Below, one piece after another: positions 23,083 through 30,997 of a DNA stretch of 64,000 bases. Position 1 is the stretch's first letter. Each line of letters begins with the position of its first letter. Made by a program: the position numbers and the translations under genes. The stretch is from NCBI GenBank assembly GCA_049652385.1, contig JBASDX010000002.1, positions 1 through 64,000 of the forward strand. The letters run 5' to 3'. The notes under the pieces were generated by a model that was not told the DNA's origin, ran no database searches, and was given only the letters and a program-made list of their open reading frames with translations. The stretch is from DMER64 sp049652385 (GTDB taxonomy: Bacteria > Bacteroidota > Bacteroidia > Bacteroidales > UBA932).

Positions 23083-23158
23083 CGTATGGCGCACCGGATC
23101 AGATCCGGCGTGTATGGCACCGTATGGCGCACCGGATCGGATCCGGCGTGTAGGCAAC
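23083..23158. repeat. Two 38-bp tandem repeats with an internal palindrome
   Basis: CGTATGGCGCACCGGATC begins at 23083 and again at 23121. Each copy contains ACCGGATC-n-GATCCGGCG, a strong hairpin. They lie just after the stop of the tyrosine phenol-lyase-like gene on its strand but have no T-run. A partial copy of the start (TATGGCGCACGGATC) precedes them. Confidence 0.75.
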
Positions 23159-23178
23159 ACGCCTCGGCAAGAACCGGA

Positions 23179-24627
23179 TTAGAGGCTGTCGCCAAAATCT
23201 TTGCGGAAGCGGGCGGCCAGTTGATGGGGCCAGTCGTCTACGGGTGCCAGGGAGCCCATGAAAAAGCGAAGTACAGGCGGTTCGTAGGTGAAGCGCAATC
23301 CGCCAATCAGGCGCCGGTTGTCATGGAGCCATTCCAGCCGGTCCATGGTGTATTTGACTTGCGACAAGGTGAAAACACGCCGAGGCAGGGCCAGCCGCAG
23401 CAGTTCCGCATCGGCCGGGATATCGTTGCCGTTTTCATCCCGAACGCTCGATACGGACCCGCGCTCCATACCCCGCACGCCGGAACACAGGTAGAAAGCG
23501 GCGGCCAGGGCTCCGGCAGGGTATTGCGATTGCGGAATGTGCTCACAGAAGGTCATGGCGTCTATATGCGCTCCCAGCACGCCCGGCGGCGTGACCATGG
23601 GGATGCCTTTGTCCATACAACCGTTTACCATGAAGGCTATGAATTCCGGATTCTGGCGGATGGCGTCCTCGTCCAATGTTTCATACAGACCCACGGCCAT
23701 GGCTTCAATTTCTTTGACAGAGATGCCTCCGTAGGTGAGAAACCCTTCATATAGGGGAATGAGCGGCTCCATGTTTAAGTATGTACTTTTATCGTTTGTG
23801 GCGATGCCGCCGCCGCGGGATGAAGAAAGCTTCCTGGCTGAGAAATAGACGATATCGGCCAATGCGGTGAGGGCCCGGATGATGTCCCCCAGGGATTTGT
23901 TTTGCCAGGCGGCTTCCCGCTGTTGGATGAGGAACGCGTTTTCGCCAATCAGGCTGGCGTCCAGGACAATCTTCAGGCCGTGTTTGTCGGCAATACGGCG
24001 CACCTGCGACATGTTGTCCAGAGAAAAGGGCTGGCCGCCGATTAAATTGGTAGAGGCCTCCATGCGTATGAAAGCTATGTTTTCCGGACCGTGCCGCCGG
24101 ATGGAATTTTCTAGTTTTTCCGTGTCGATGTTTCCTTTAAAAGGATGGTCGGATTGCAGGATCAGGGCGTGGTCACAGAGCAGCTCTTCTATGGTTCCTC
24201 CTACTTCTGTGATATGTGCCAGCGCTGTGGTGAAGTGGTAGTTCATGGGGACTATCTGTCCCGGTTTGATAAGAGTTTTACAGATGACATGTTCTGCGGC
24301 GCGTCCCTGGTGGGTAGGCAGGAAAAAGGTTTTGCCCAAAACATCTTGCACGGCTTTTAGCAGCTTTTCAAAACTTTGCGATCCGGCGTAGGCATCGTCG
24401 GCCTGCATCATAGCAGCCAGCTGGTTGTCGCTCATGGCGTTGGTGCCGCTATCGGTGAGCATGTCCAGGAAAACATCGCGTGTAGAAAGTTTAAACGTAT
24501 TGAAGCCGGCTTCCTGTATGGCGGCTAATCTGCGCTCAAGAGGTACTAAATGGAGCTTTTGAATGATTCGGGCTTTGTGGAATTCCAAAGGGAATGGTTC
24601 CGAACGGTAAAATGTTATAGAGTTCAT
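23179..24627 (-). CDS. PLP-dependent beta-eliminating lyase (tyrosine phenol-lyase/tryptophanase family)
   Basis: The 482-aa enzyme has LTDSGTNAMSDNQ, DDAYAGSQSF and PTHQGRAAEH in its first third, STNLIGGQPFSLDNMSQVR in the middle and RGMERGSVSSVRDENG near residue 400. The ERG arginine corresponds to the phenol-binding arginine of tyrosine phenol-lyase; tryptophanases have EIG there. The PLP lysine region reads SARKLSSSRGGGIATND, unlike the SGKKD or SAKKD of classic enzymes, and a C-terminal tail of about 20 residues is extra. It may make phenol or indole plus pyruvate and ammonia; the substrate is uncertain. ATG at 24627 is chosen over an upstream frame extension. Confidence 0.8.
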   Translation of the reverse strand: MNSITFYRSEPFPLEFHKARIIQKLHLVPLERRLAAIQEAGFNTFKLSTRDVFLDMLTDSGTNAMSDNQLAAMMQADDAYAGSQSFEKLLKAVQDVLGKTFFLPTHQGRAAEHVICKTLIKPGQIVPMNYHFTTALAHITEVGGTIEELLCDHALILQSDHPFKGNIDTEKLENSIRRHGPENIAFIRMEASTNLIGGQPFSLDNMSQVRRIADKHGLKIVLDASLIGENAFLIQQREAAWQNKSLGDIIRALTALADIVYFSARKLSSSRGGGIATNDKSTYLNMEPLIPLYEGFLTYGGISVKEIEAMAVGLYETLDEDAIRQNPEFIAFMVNGCMDKGIPMVTPPGVLGAHIDAMTFCEHIPQSQYPAGALAAAFYLCSGVRGMERGSVSSVRDENGNDIPADAELLRLALPRRVFTLSQVKYTMDRLEWLHDNRRLIGGLRFTYEPPVLRFFMGSLAPVDDWPHQLAARFRKDFGDSL

Positions 24628-24662
24628 AAAATGTTCTGAAAATATCTGTTTGTAAATAATAG

Positions 24663-24776
24663 GGTTGCACACAAGTTTGTGTAACCGGAGTGCTGCACGG
24701 CACATCTAAACTTGTGAGAAAAAAATCGGAGCGCTCCTGAGCGGGAACAAGCACCTGTACATCCCCGTCAGGAGCG
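24663..24776 (-). promoter_or_regulatory. Attenuator-like leader of the lyase gene
   Basis: On the minus strand CGCTCCTGA (24776-24768) pairs with TCAGGAGCG (24740-24732), with CGGG/CCCG inside, and seven T follow (24725-24719): a terminator-like structure about 92 nt before the ATG. A second hairpin of 24 nt (24686-24663) lies between. Such an arrangement fits regulation by attenuation or a riboswitch, but no promoter or leader peptide with Trp or Tyr codons was identified with confidence. Confidence 0.5.
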
Positions 24777-24928
24777 GAGATACGAATAATACAAACAGGT
24801 TGCACAGCACCGGGGGGCGTGTATGTAGAGTACAGGTGTGTGCATATTCAGAGGTTTATTGATTGAAAGTACAAATATAAAAAAAACGGATAAACGGTAA
24901 TAAAAAATAAAATATTTATAAAAATCAG
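24777..24928. other. Divergent intergenic region, no gene seen
   Basis: A/T-rich gap between the lyase leader and the efflux promoter. A GGGGGGCGTG stretch and several CACCTGTAC/GTACAGGTG inverted words occur (24752-24760 and 24828-24836 region). No RNA or coding feature could be supported. Confidence 0.3.
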
Positions 24929-24969
24929 TACCTTGTATTGCAAGGTATCAAATTATTTATATATATTTG
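24929..24969 (+). promoter_or_regulatory. Promoter and likely operator of the efflux operon
   Basis: TATATTTG (24962-24969) has TTG 19 bp upstream. The -33 element lies inside TACCTTG-tattg-CAAGGTA (24929-24947), a perfect 7-bp inverted repeat, the position expected for a repressor or a MerR-type regulator. No regulator gene is next to it in the window. Confidence 0.55.
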
Positions 24970-25015
24970 CCACGCAGAATTCTTTAGGTATATAAGTACT
25001 ATAATATATTAATAC

Positions 25016-25705
25016 ATGATCAAATTAGAGAATATCAACAAAACGTATTACAACGGAGCGGCCTTACACGTTTTGAAAGGTCTGGATCTTTATATAGAGC
25101 AAGGAGATTTTGTTTCTATCATGGGTGCATCGGGCTCCGGTAAATCTACCTTGTTGAACATTGTCGGGATATTGGACGATTACGATACCGGGACGTACCA
25201 TCTGAACGGAAGGCTCATAAAAGATTTATCCGAGAAAGAGTCTGCCGTATACAGAAACAAAACATTGGGCTTTGTCTTTCAGTCTTTCAATCTGATTCCC
25301 TTTAAAACGGCTCTGGAAAATGTTGCGCTGCCTTTGTATTATCAGGGCGTTCGTAGAAAAAAACGCCATACGATAGCCATGGAGTACCTGGAACGCATGG
25401 GTTTGTCGGACTGGGAAAACCACCTGCCGTCTGCTTTGTCAGGTGGTCAGAAACAGCGTGTGGCCATTGCCAGGGCTTTGGTGACACAGCCGCGTGTCAT
25501 ATTGGCAGACGAGCCCACAGGGGCTTTGGATTCACAAACATCGGTCGAAGTCATGCAACTGCTCCAAGAGGTGAACCGAACGGGCATTACGGTGGTAATG
25601 GTAACACACAACCCGGAAATGGCGGCCATGAGCCGGAAAACCATTCATATACGGGACGGTATTATAGGTTCAGTCACACAAAACAACAGACAGGATCATG
25701 TTTGA
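25016..25705 (+). CDS. ABC transporter ATP-binding protein, MacB/LolD type
   Basis: Walker A is GASGSGKST (about residue 39), the signature is LSGGQKQRVAIARAL and Walker B is VILADEPTGALD. Length is 229 aa, as in LolD/MacB-type ATPases. It energises the two FtsX-like permeases encoded downstream and overlaps the first by eight bases. The operon also holds a periplasmic adaptor and a TolC-like channel, so it is a tripartite exporter across both membranes, not a lipoprotein-sorting system. Confidence 0.93.
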   Translation: MIKLENINKTYYNGAALHVLKGLDLYIEQGDFVSIMGASGSGKSTLLNIVGILDDYDTGTYHLNGRLIKDLSEKESAVYRNKTLGFVFQSFNLIPFKTALENVALPLYYQGVRRKKRHTIAMEYLERMGLSDWENHLPSALSGGQKQRVAIARALVTQPRVILADEPTGALDSQTSVEVMQLLQEVNRTGITVVMVTHNPEMAAMSRKTIHIRDGIIGSVTQNNRQDHV

Positions 25706-26954
25706 AGATGTACAAGAAATATTCAACACTTTAAGAAAGAATAAGCTCAGGACTTTTTTGACCGGGTTTTCCATGGCCTGGGGTATTTTTATGCTTATTG
25801 TGCTGCTTGGTGCAGGGAATGGATTAAGGAACGGAGTGTCTTACAATTTTGCCGACGTAGCCGTTAACAGCTTGACCATATGGCCCGGCAGAACGACTAA
25901 AGTGTATGGAGGATTGCAGGCGGGCCGGCAAATAAAACTGGACAGTACGGATATTACTTTTCTGGAAAAAGAATTCTCTCAGATTTACAATGTGTCGCCG
26001 AAAATAGGACTGTATGGAAGAAATATTTTTTATGATGGAGATTTTACACAAGCCTATGTACGAGGGGTACTTCCCAACCATGCAGAAATGGAAACAGTCC
26101 ATGTAGGCAAAGGGCAAGGAAGATTTATAAATCGGGTGGATGTACGTGATAGCAGGAAAGTCATAGTCTTGCACAACAAGACGGCCCGCATGCTTTTCAA
26201 AGAAGAAGACCCGCTGGGAAAATATGTCACGTTTGATAAGGTAGTCTATAAAGTAGTTGGCGTACACGTGGACGCTAATATGTCACAGAACGCTGTCAGT
26301 TACATTCCTCTTACTACGGCTCAACGTATTTACAATCCTCAAAGGGGATATACGTATATGGACATGTTGTTGAAAGGATTGGAAACAGGTAAGCAAAACG
26401 AACTTTTTGACAACAATCTGAGGGCATCTCTGGCCGGGAAACACCGTTTCCACAAAGATGATAAAGGAGCTGTTTATCTGTACAACATGGCGCGGGAATT
26501 TTTGCAGTTCAAAGGTATTTTTAATGCCATTACGCTGTTTGTCTGGATTATTGGCCTGGGGACGCTCATTGCCGGCGTGGTGGGCATCAGCAATATCATG
26601 TTGATTACCGTCAAAGAAAGGACAAAAGAATTTGGTATCCGCAAGTCTTTAGGAGCCACGCCCGGTTCCATATTGCGTCTTGTCATGGCGGAATGTCTTA
26701 TGGTCACCTTTTTGTTCGGGACTTTGGGCATGATGGCGGGGATAGGACTTACGGAATTGCTAAATGCCCTGATTGGAACCCCGCAAGGGCCTGTATCACA
26801 GGAAAGTATGGTGTTTTTCACCAATCCCACAGTAGATCCTGCCGTTGTGCTGTCTGCTGTTTCAGTATTGATAACGGCCGGATTGCTGGCTGGATTTATG
26901 CCCGCACGCAGGGCAGTTCAGGTTAAACCCATTGAAGCTTTAAGATACGAGTAA
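25698..26954 (+). CDS. MacB-like ABC permease, first copy
   Basis: This 418-aa protein has one N-terminal TM (LRTFLTGFSMAWGIFMLIVLLG), a large periplasmic MacB_PCD domain and three C-terminal TMs with an FtsX motif (TVKERTKEFGIRKSLGATPGSI). It ends in PARRAVQVKPIEALRYE, the usual MacB-like end. It pairs with the second permease as a likely heterodimer. In known MacB the ATPase is fused; here it is separate, as in many Bacteroidota. Confidence 0.92.
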   Translation: MFEDVQEIFNTLRKNKLRTFLTGFSMAWGIFMLIVLLGAGNGLRNGVSYNFADVAVNSLTIWPGRTTKVYGGLQAGRQIKLDSTDITFLEKEFSQIYNVSPKIGLYGRNIFYDGDFTQAYVRGVLPNHAEMETVHVGKGQGRFINRVDVRDSRKVIVLHNKTARMLFKEEDPLGKYVTFDKVVYKVVGVHVDANMSQNAVSYIPLTTAQRIYNPQRGYTYMDMLLKGLETGKQNELFDNNLRASLAGKHRFHKDDKGAVYLYNMAREFLQFKGIFNAITLFVWIIGLGTLIAGVVGISNIMLITVKERTKEFGIRKSLGATPGSILRLVMAECLMVTFLFGTLGMMAGIGLTELLNALIGTPQGPVSQESMVFFTNPTVDPAVVLSAVSVLITAGLLAGFMPARRAVQVKPIEALRYE

Positions 26955-26955
26955 T

Positions 26956-28212
26956 ATGTTTGATATAGACAGCTGGCAAGAAGTGTGGGTTACGCTCTCA
27001 CGCAATAAAAGAAGGAGCCTTCTTACGGCATTCGGAGTATTTTGGGGCATTTTTATGCTCGTTGCCATGATGGGTGCCGGTAACGGATTAGCGGAAGGTG
27101 TGGTTTCCAACGTGAAAGGTTTTTCAGAAAACTCGGCTTTCTTTTTTACCAATGCGACCACAGAACCATACAAAGGTTTTCAGAAAGGACGCTATTGGAA
27201 TTTCAAGGAAGAAGATTTGGATATTCTGGAAAACCAATTGAGTGATATCAAGTATACGCTTCCTTTTTTGATGGGCAGCGATGTGACGGTTTCTCATGGA
27301 GAAAGAAGCACGTCCTGCAGTACTAAGGGGTTGTCTTACAGATACCCGGATATGATGCCTCAGATTATGCTCTACGGCCGGTATTTAAATCCGGTGGATG
27401 TCAGGGACAGAAGAAAAGTGTGTGTGATAGGCAAGAAAGTGTATGAAGAATTGTTTCACAACGGAGAAGATCCTGTAGGACAATATCTGAAAATGCATAA
27501 CATCAATTTTCAAATTATCGGGGTGGCAGAGCCGGCAGTCAGCGGGGTCAATTTAGGTGGGAAGGACGATGAAATCATTGCTATGCCCTATACGGTTATG
27601 CAACAAATTCAAAATTCGGGCACTATGGTACATTTGATTGGAGTGGTGGCCAACGAAGATGTGAGTATGAGTACCCTGGAACCCAAAGTGGCCGCCTTGC
27701 TCAAGGCTCGTCATTTCATTGCGCCAACAGATCTTGGCGCGTTAGACAGTGTTAACATAGAGAAGATTTTCAAACAATTTTACATGTTGTTTATGGGTAT
27801 TCAGATTTTGATATGGATTGTGGGGTTAGGTACTTTATTGGCCGGTGTGGTGGGAGTGAGCAATATCATTATGGTGACGGTAAGGGAAAGAACTCAGGAA
27901 ATAGGTATTCGCAGAGCTTTGGGAGCAAAACCTATGTCTATTGTTTTTCAGGTGATTAAAGAGAGCACGGCGTTGACCGTTGCCGCCGGATTTTTAGGGA
28001 TTTCTTTTGGGGTATTTATATTGGATCTGGTCAATACGTTTCTTTTACAAAACATGTCCGGTAATACGTTCTTTACCAATCCGCAGATACATCTATATAC
28101 GGCCTTATGGGCCGCCGTTATCATTATTGTCAGTGGTATGGCAGCAGGTATCTTACCTGCAATAAGAGCCCTGGAAATCAAGGCTATTGACGCTATAAGA
28201 GAAGAAAATTAA
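26956..28212 (+). CDS. MacB-like ABC permease, second copy
   Basis: It is 418 aa, the same length as the gene before, with the same layout: N-terminal TM (SLLTAFGVFWGIFMLVAMMG), periplasmic domain, FtsX motif VRERTQEIGIRRALGAKP and C-terminal PAIRALEIKAIDAIREEN. Sequence divergence from its neighbour indicates an old duplication that now forms a heterodimer. Only one base separates the two genes, so they are surely cotranscribed. Confidence 0.92.
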   Translation: MFDIDSWQEVWVTLSRNKRRSLLTAFGVFWGIFMLVAMMGAGNGLAEGVVSNVKGFSENSAFFFTNATTEPYKGFQKGRYWNFKEEDLDILENQLSDIKYTLPFLMGSDVTVSHGERSTSCSTKGLSYRYPDMMPQIMLYGRYLNPVDVRDRRKVCVIGKKVYEELFHNGEDPVGQYLKMHNINFQIIGVAEPAVSGVNLGGKDDEIIAMPYTVMQQIQNSGTMVHLIGVVANEDVSMSTLEPKVAALLKARHFIAPTDLGALDSVNIEKIFKQFYMLFMGIQILIWIVGLGTLLAGVVGVSNIIMVTVRERTQEIGIRRALGAKPMSIVFQVIKESTALTVAAGFLGISFGVFILDLVNTFLLQNMSGNTFFTNPQIHLYTALWAAVIIIVSGMAAGILPAIRALEIKAIDAIREEN

Positions 28213-28230
28213 TATAATAATTTATTTACG

Positions 28231-29331
28231 ATGAAAAAAGTCTTACGTTATTTTTTGCTTATACTCCTTGCGGCAGGCGTATTATTTACTTTCTATTTTT
28301 TATGGAAGAAGGCAAGGCCGCAAAAACAAGTGTACGAATTGCACACTCCTGTGTTAGGAGATATTGAACAAAAAACAGTAGTTACGGGTAAAATTGAACC
28401 GCGGGATTTGGTGGCCATAGTGCCGCAGATATCGGGCATTGTGTCTGATTTGTATAAGCAGCCCGGTCAGATGGCTAAAGCCGGAGACGTGATTGCACGC
28501 ATAAAGGTGATTCCTCAAATGGAAGTATTGAATGCGGCAGAATCTCGTGTGACACAGGCACGGTTGAATTTACATCAGGAGGAAAAAGTTTTTGCCAGAA
28601 CAAAGGAATTGTATCAATCGGGAGTTGTGGTGCAAGAAGAATATGAAAACACAGAAACGCGGTTACAATTGGCACAGGAAGAGCTGCGCAATGCACAGGA
28701 CAATCTGGAGATTGTGCGGGATGGGATTGTAAGCCGTTTTTCCACGGCCGGTAATACGCAAATACGAGCTACCATTTCCGGGATGATTCTGGAAGTGCCC
28801 GTTAAGGTAGGCAATTCCGTTATTCAGGCAAATACGTTCAACGCCGGTACTACCATTGCCACCGTAGCAGATATGAACGACATGTTGTTCCAAGGAACCA
28901 TTGACGAGACAGAAGTAGGTCGCATACGGGAAGGCATGCCCTTGGAAATCACTGTAGGAGCTTTACAAGACCAACGTTTTAAGGCTATTTTGGAGTATAT
29001 CTCGCCAAAAAGCACGGAAAGCAACGGAGCTGTTCTTTTTGAAATCAAAGCAGCTGTTACGCTGCCCGAACAGATTTTTATTAGAGCCGGTTATAGTGCG
29101 AATGCAGAAATTATCCTGGACAGCCGCCATAATGTGTTGGTGATTCCGGAGGGTGTGGTGGAATTCAGAAACGGAGAAACGTATGTACAGGTATTTGAGG
29201 GTATGGATAAAGACAAACAATTGTTCTCCGACAGACAGGTGGTGACAGGTTTAAGCGATGGGATACACATTGAAATCAAAGAAGGCTTGACACCGGAAGA
29301 TGTGGTACGGGGAGCATTACTCACACAATAA
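28231..29331 (+). CDS. Periplasmic adaptor protein, MacA/HlyD family
   Basis: A single N-terminal TM (residues about 4-24) anchors a 366-aa adaptor. VVTGKIEPRDLVAIVPQISG and KPGQMAKAGDVIARI are the first lipoyl half; a coiled-coil hairpin (residues about 90-150, RVTQARLNLHQEEKVFARTKE) follows; then ATISGMILEVPVKVGNSV is the second lipoyl half, followed by beta-barrel and membrane-proximal domains. It links the ABC permeases to the TolC-like channel encoded next. Confidence 0.9.
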   Translation: MKKVLRYFLLILLAAGVLFTFYFLWKKARPQKQVYELHTPVLGDIEQKTVVTGKIEPRDLVAIVPQISGIVSDLYKQPGQMAKAGDVIARIKVIPQMEVLNAAESRVTQARLNLHQEEKVFARTKELYQSGVVVQEEYENTETRLQLAQEELRNAQDNLEIVRDGIVSRFSTAGNTQIRATISGMILEVPVKVGNSVIQANTFNAGTTIATVADMNDMLFQGTIDETEVGRIREGMPLEITVGALQDQRFKAILEYISPKSTESNGAVLFEIKAAVTLPEQIFIRAGYSANAEIILDSRHNVLVIPEGVVEFRNGETYVQVFEGMDKDKQLFSDRQVVTGLSDGIHIEIKEGLTPEDVVRGALLTQ

Positions 29332-29343
29332 AAGAAAGAAGCT

Positions 29344-30726
29344 ATGAAAAACAGAATAATAAGGTATGTATGGCTTTGTGCACTTATCTTTTTGGTAGCT
29401 CTTCAACACCCTTTGGCAGCACAGGAAAAGGACAATGCCTGGACATTGCGGCAGTGTATTCTTTTTGGATTGGAGCATAATGTGTCTGTGAAACAATTTG
29501 AGCTGGCCAAAGAACAGCAGGAAATTACGGTGGAGACCACTCGTTTTTCCCGCCTTCCCGATCTGAACGCCAATCTGGGGCAGACATTTTATTTTGGACG
29601 CACACCCGACCGCGATGGAGTGTATCGGGATCAAACAGGCTCCAATGCGTCCCTGGGGGTGCAATCTACCGTCAACTTGTTCAATGGTTTCCGTATTACA
29701 CATCAGTTGCAGGCAGAGAAGATGGAGCTGTTGGCTGCAACAGAAGACTTGTATAGAGCGCAGGAAGATGTGGCGTTGGCCATTACCGGGTATTATTTGC
29801 AGGTTTTGATGTGTAAAGAATTGCTGCAGATTGCGCGGGATCAACTGGAGTTGAACAGAAAACAAGTGGAACAAACGCAATTGTTGGTAGACGCAGGCAA
29901 AAGCCCTGAAAGTGATTTGTACGATGCACGGTCTTCTTATGCACAACAGCAGGTGCAAGTGACGGAAGCTTCCGGAAATCTGCACCTGGCATTGCTGGAA
30001 CTGGCACAATCCATGAATTTGCAGGATATGGAAGGGTTTGATGTGATAGAGCCTGACAGTTCGGAGGACATACAATACGGTATGGAGGCTCTTGTTTTAC
30101 CGGCAGAGGCTTACGCTCATTCCGTCCACGAACGTCCCGGCATAAGGGCAGCTTCTTATCGGTTGGAAAGCAGCCATAAGGAATGGCAGGCCGTTCGGAG
30201 TGCTTATTACCCAACTTTGAACCTGGGTGTGGGATACAGCAATTCGTATTATTACAATTACCAACTGGCGGCAGGTCTGTCAAATGCATCTTTAGCCGAT
30301 CAGATGGCCAGGAACAGTGCACAATCCATAGGCATCAGTCTGGGGATTCCCCTTTTCAACAGAATGGCCACCCGTAATAGAGTTCGCGCTGCACGTTTAC
30401 AGGTGCAGAGCCGCGAACTCTTATTAGACAAGGAAAAACAAGAATTGTACAAAGAAGTGCAACAGGCCTATTACAAAGCGGTTGCTGCACATGAAACGTA
30501 CAAAACGTCCGTAATGGCAGAAGAGGCAGCCCGTCTGGCTTATGCTTTTGAAGAGCAGAAATTTGCTGCAGGCCGTTCTAATCTATATGCTTTTGATATG
30601 GCGCGAACCCGCTTGGCAACGGCCCGGTCGGAATTGGCACAATCTAAATACAATTTTTTATTTCGCTCCCGTATTTTGGCTTTCTACAATGGAGAAGACC
30701 TTACACGGTTTTTTCTTCCGCGTTGA
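29344..30726 (+). CDS. TolC-family outer membrane channel
   Basis: A signal peptide (cut after ...LQHPLAA) precedes two repeats of the outer membrane efflux protein domain with long helices (for example ALAITGYYLQVLMCKELLQI and EQTQLLVDAGKSPESDLYDA). It is 460 aa. It completes a full efflux operon. Its last 26 bases overlap the 3' end of the convergent PII-like gene. Confidence 0.9.
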   Translation: MKNRIIRYVWLCALIFLVALQHPLAAQEKDNAWTLRQCILFGLEHNVSVKQFELAKEQQEITVETTRFSRLPDLNANLGQTFYFGRTPDRDGVYRDQTGSNASLGVQSTVNLFNGFRITHQLQAEKMELLAATEDLYRAQEDVALAITGYYLQVLMCKELLQIARDQLELNRKQVEQTQLLVDAGKSPESDLYDARSSYAQQQVQVTEASGNLHLALLELAQSMNLQDMEGFDVIEPDSSEDIQYGMEALVLPAEAYAHSVHERPGIRAASYRLESSHKEWQAVRSAYYPTLNLGVGYSNSYYYNYQLAAGLSNASLADQMARNSAQSIGISLGIPLFNRMATRNRVRAARLQVQSRELLLDKEKQELYKEVQQAYYKAVAAHETYKTSVMAEEAARLAYAFEEQKFAAGRSNLYAFDMARTRLATARSELAQSKYNFLFRSRILAFYNGEDLTRFFLPR

Positions 30727-30997
30727 GGACAAATACGCGGAGCCCTTGTTTGGGAGCACTATTGTCCAATGTTTTTAAGTCTTCCATGATGGGATCTACG
30801 GCAGCATCCGGGACAAAGGTGATAAGCACAGAGTTCAGGGCGGGCCAGGCGTGGGTTCCCAGGTGCGGTTCACCATCGCGCGAACCGCTCCCGCGGACTT
30901 CTTCCCAGAAGGTGTATCCGGTGATTTGGTGTTTACTGAGAATTTCCAGAATCTCTTCGTAAAAGGCCTGGTAGAAGGCTATAAATAAGGCTTTCAT
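30701..30997 (-). CDS. Small PII-like protein of the RND operon
   Basis: This 98-aa protein begins MKALFIAFYQAFYEEILEIL and has FWEEVRGSGSRDGEPHLGTH followed by AWPALNSVLITFV. The fold pattern (beta-alpha-beta, loop, beta-alpha-beta) looks PII-like, and similar proteins follow RND pump genes in Bacteroidota. It is translationally coupled to the pump gene (ATGA at 30994-30997). It may sense a ligand or regulate the pump; no function is established that I can name. Its 3' end overlaps the convergent TolC gene by 26 bp. Confidence 0.7.
   Translation of the reverse strand: MKALFIAFYQAFYEEILEILSKHQITGYTFWEEVRGSGSRDGEPHLGTHAWPALNSVLITFVPDAAVDPIMEDLKTLDNSAPKQGLRVFVLNAEEKTV

Noticed and set aside
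22954..23754. 266-codon plus-strand frame across family 3 and the lyase 3' end
   Set aside because: It runs through palindromic repeats and antisense to the lyase gene.
24536..24805. 89-codon minus-strand frame over the lyase leader as a leader peptide
   Set aside because: It is too long for an attenuation leader, has no Trp, and overlaps the lyase start in another frame. The hairpins explain the region better.
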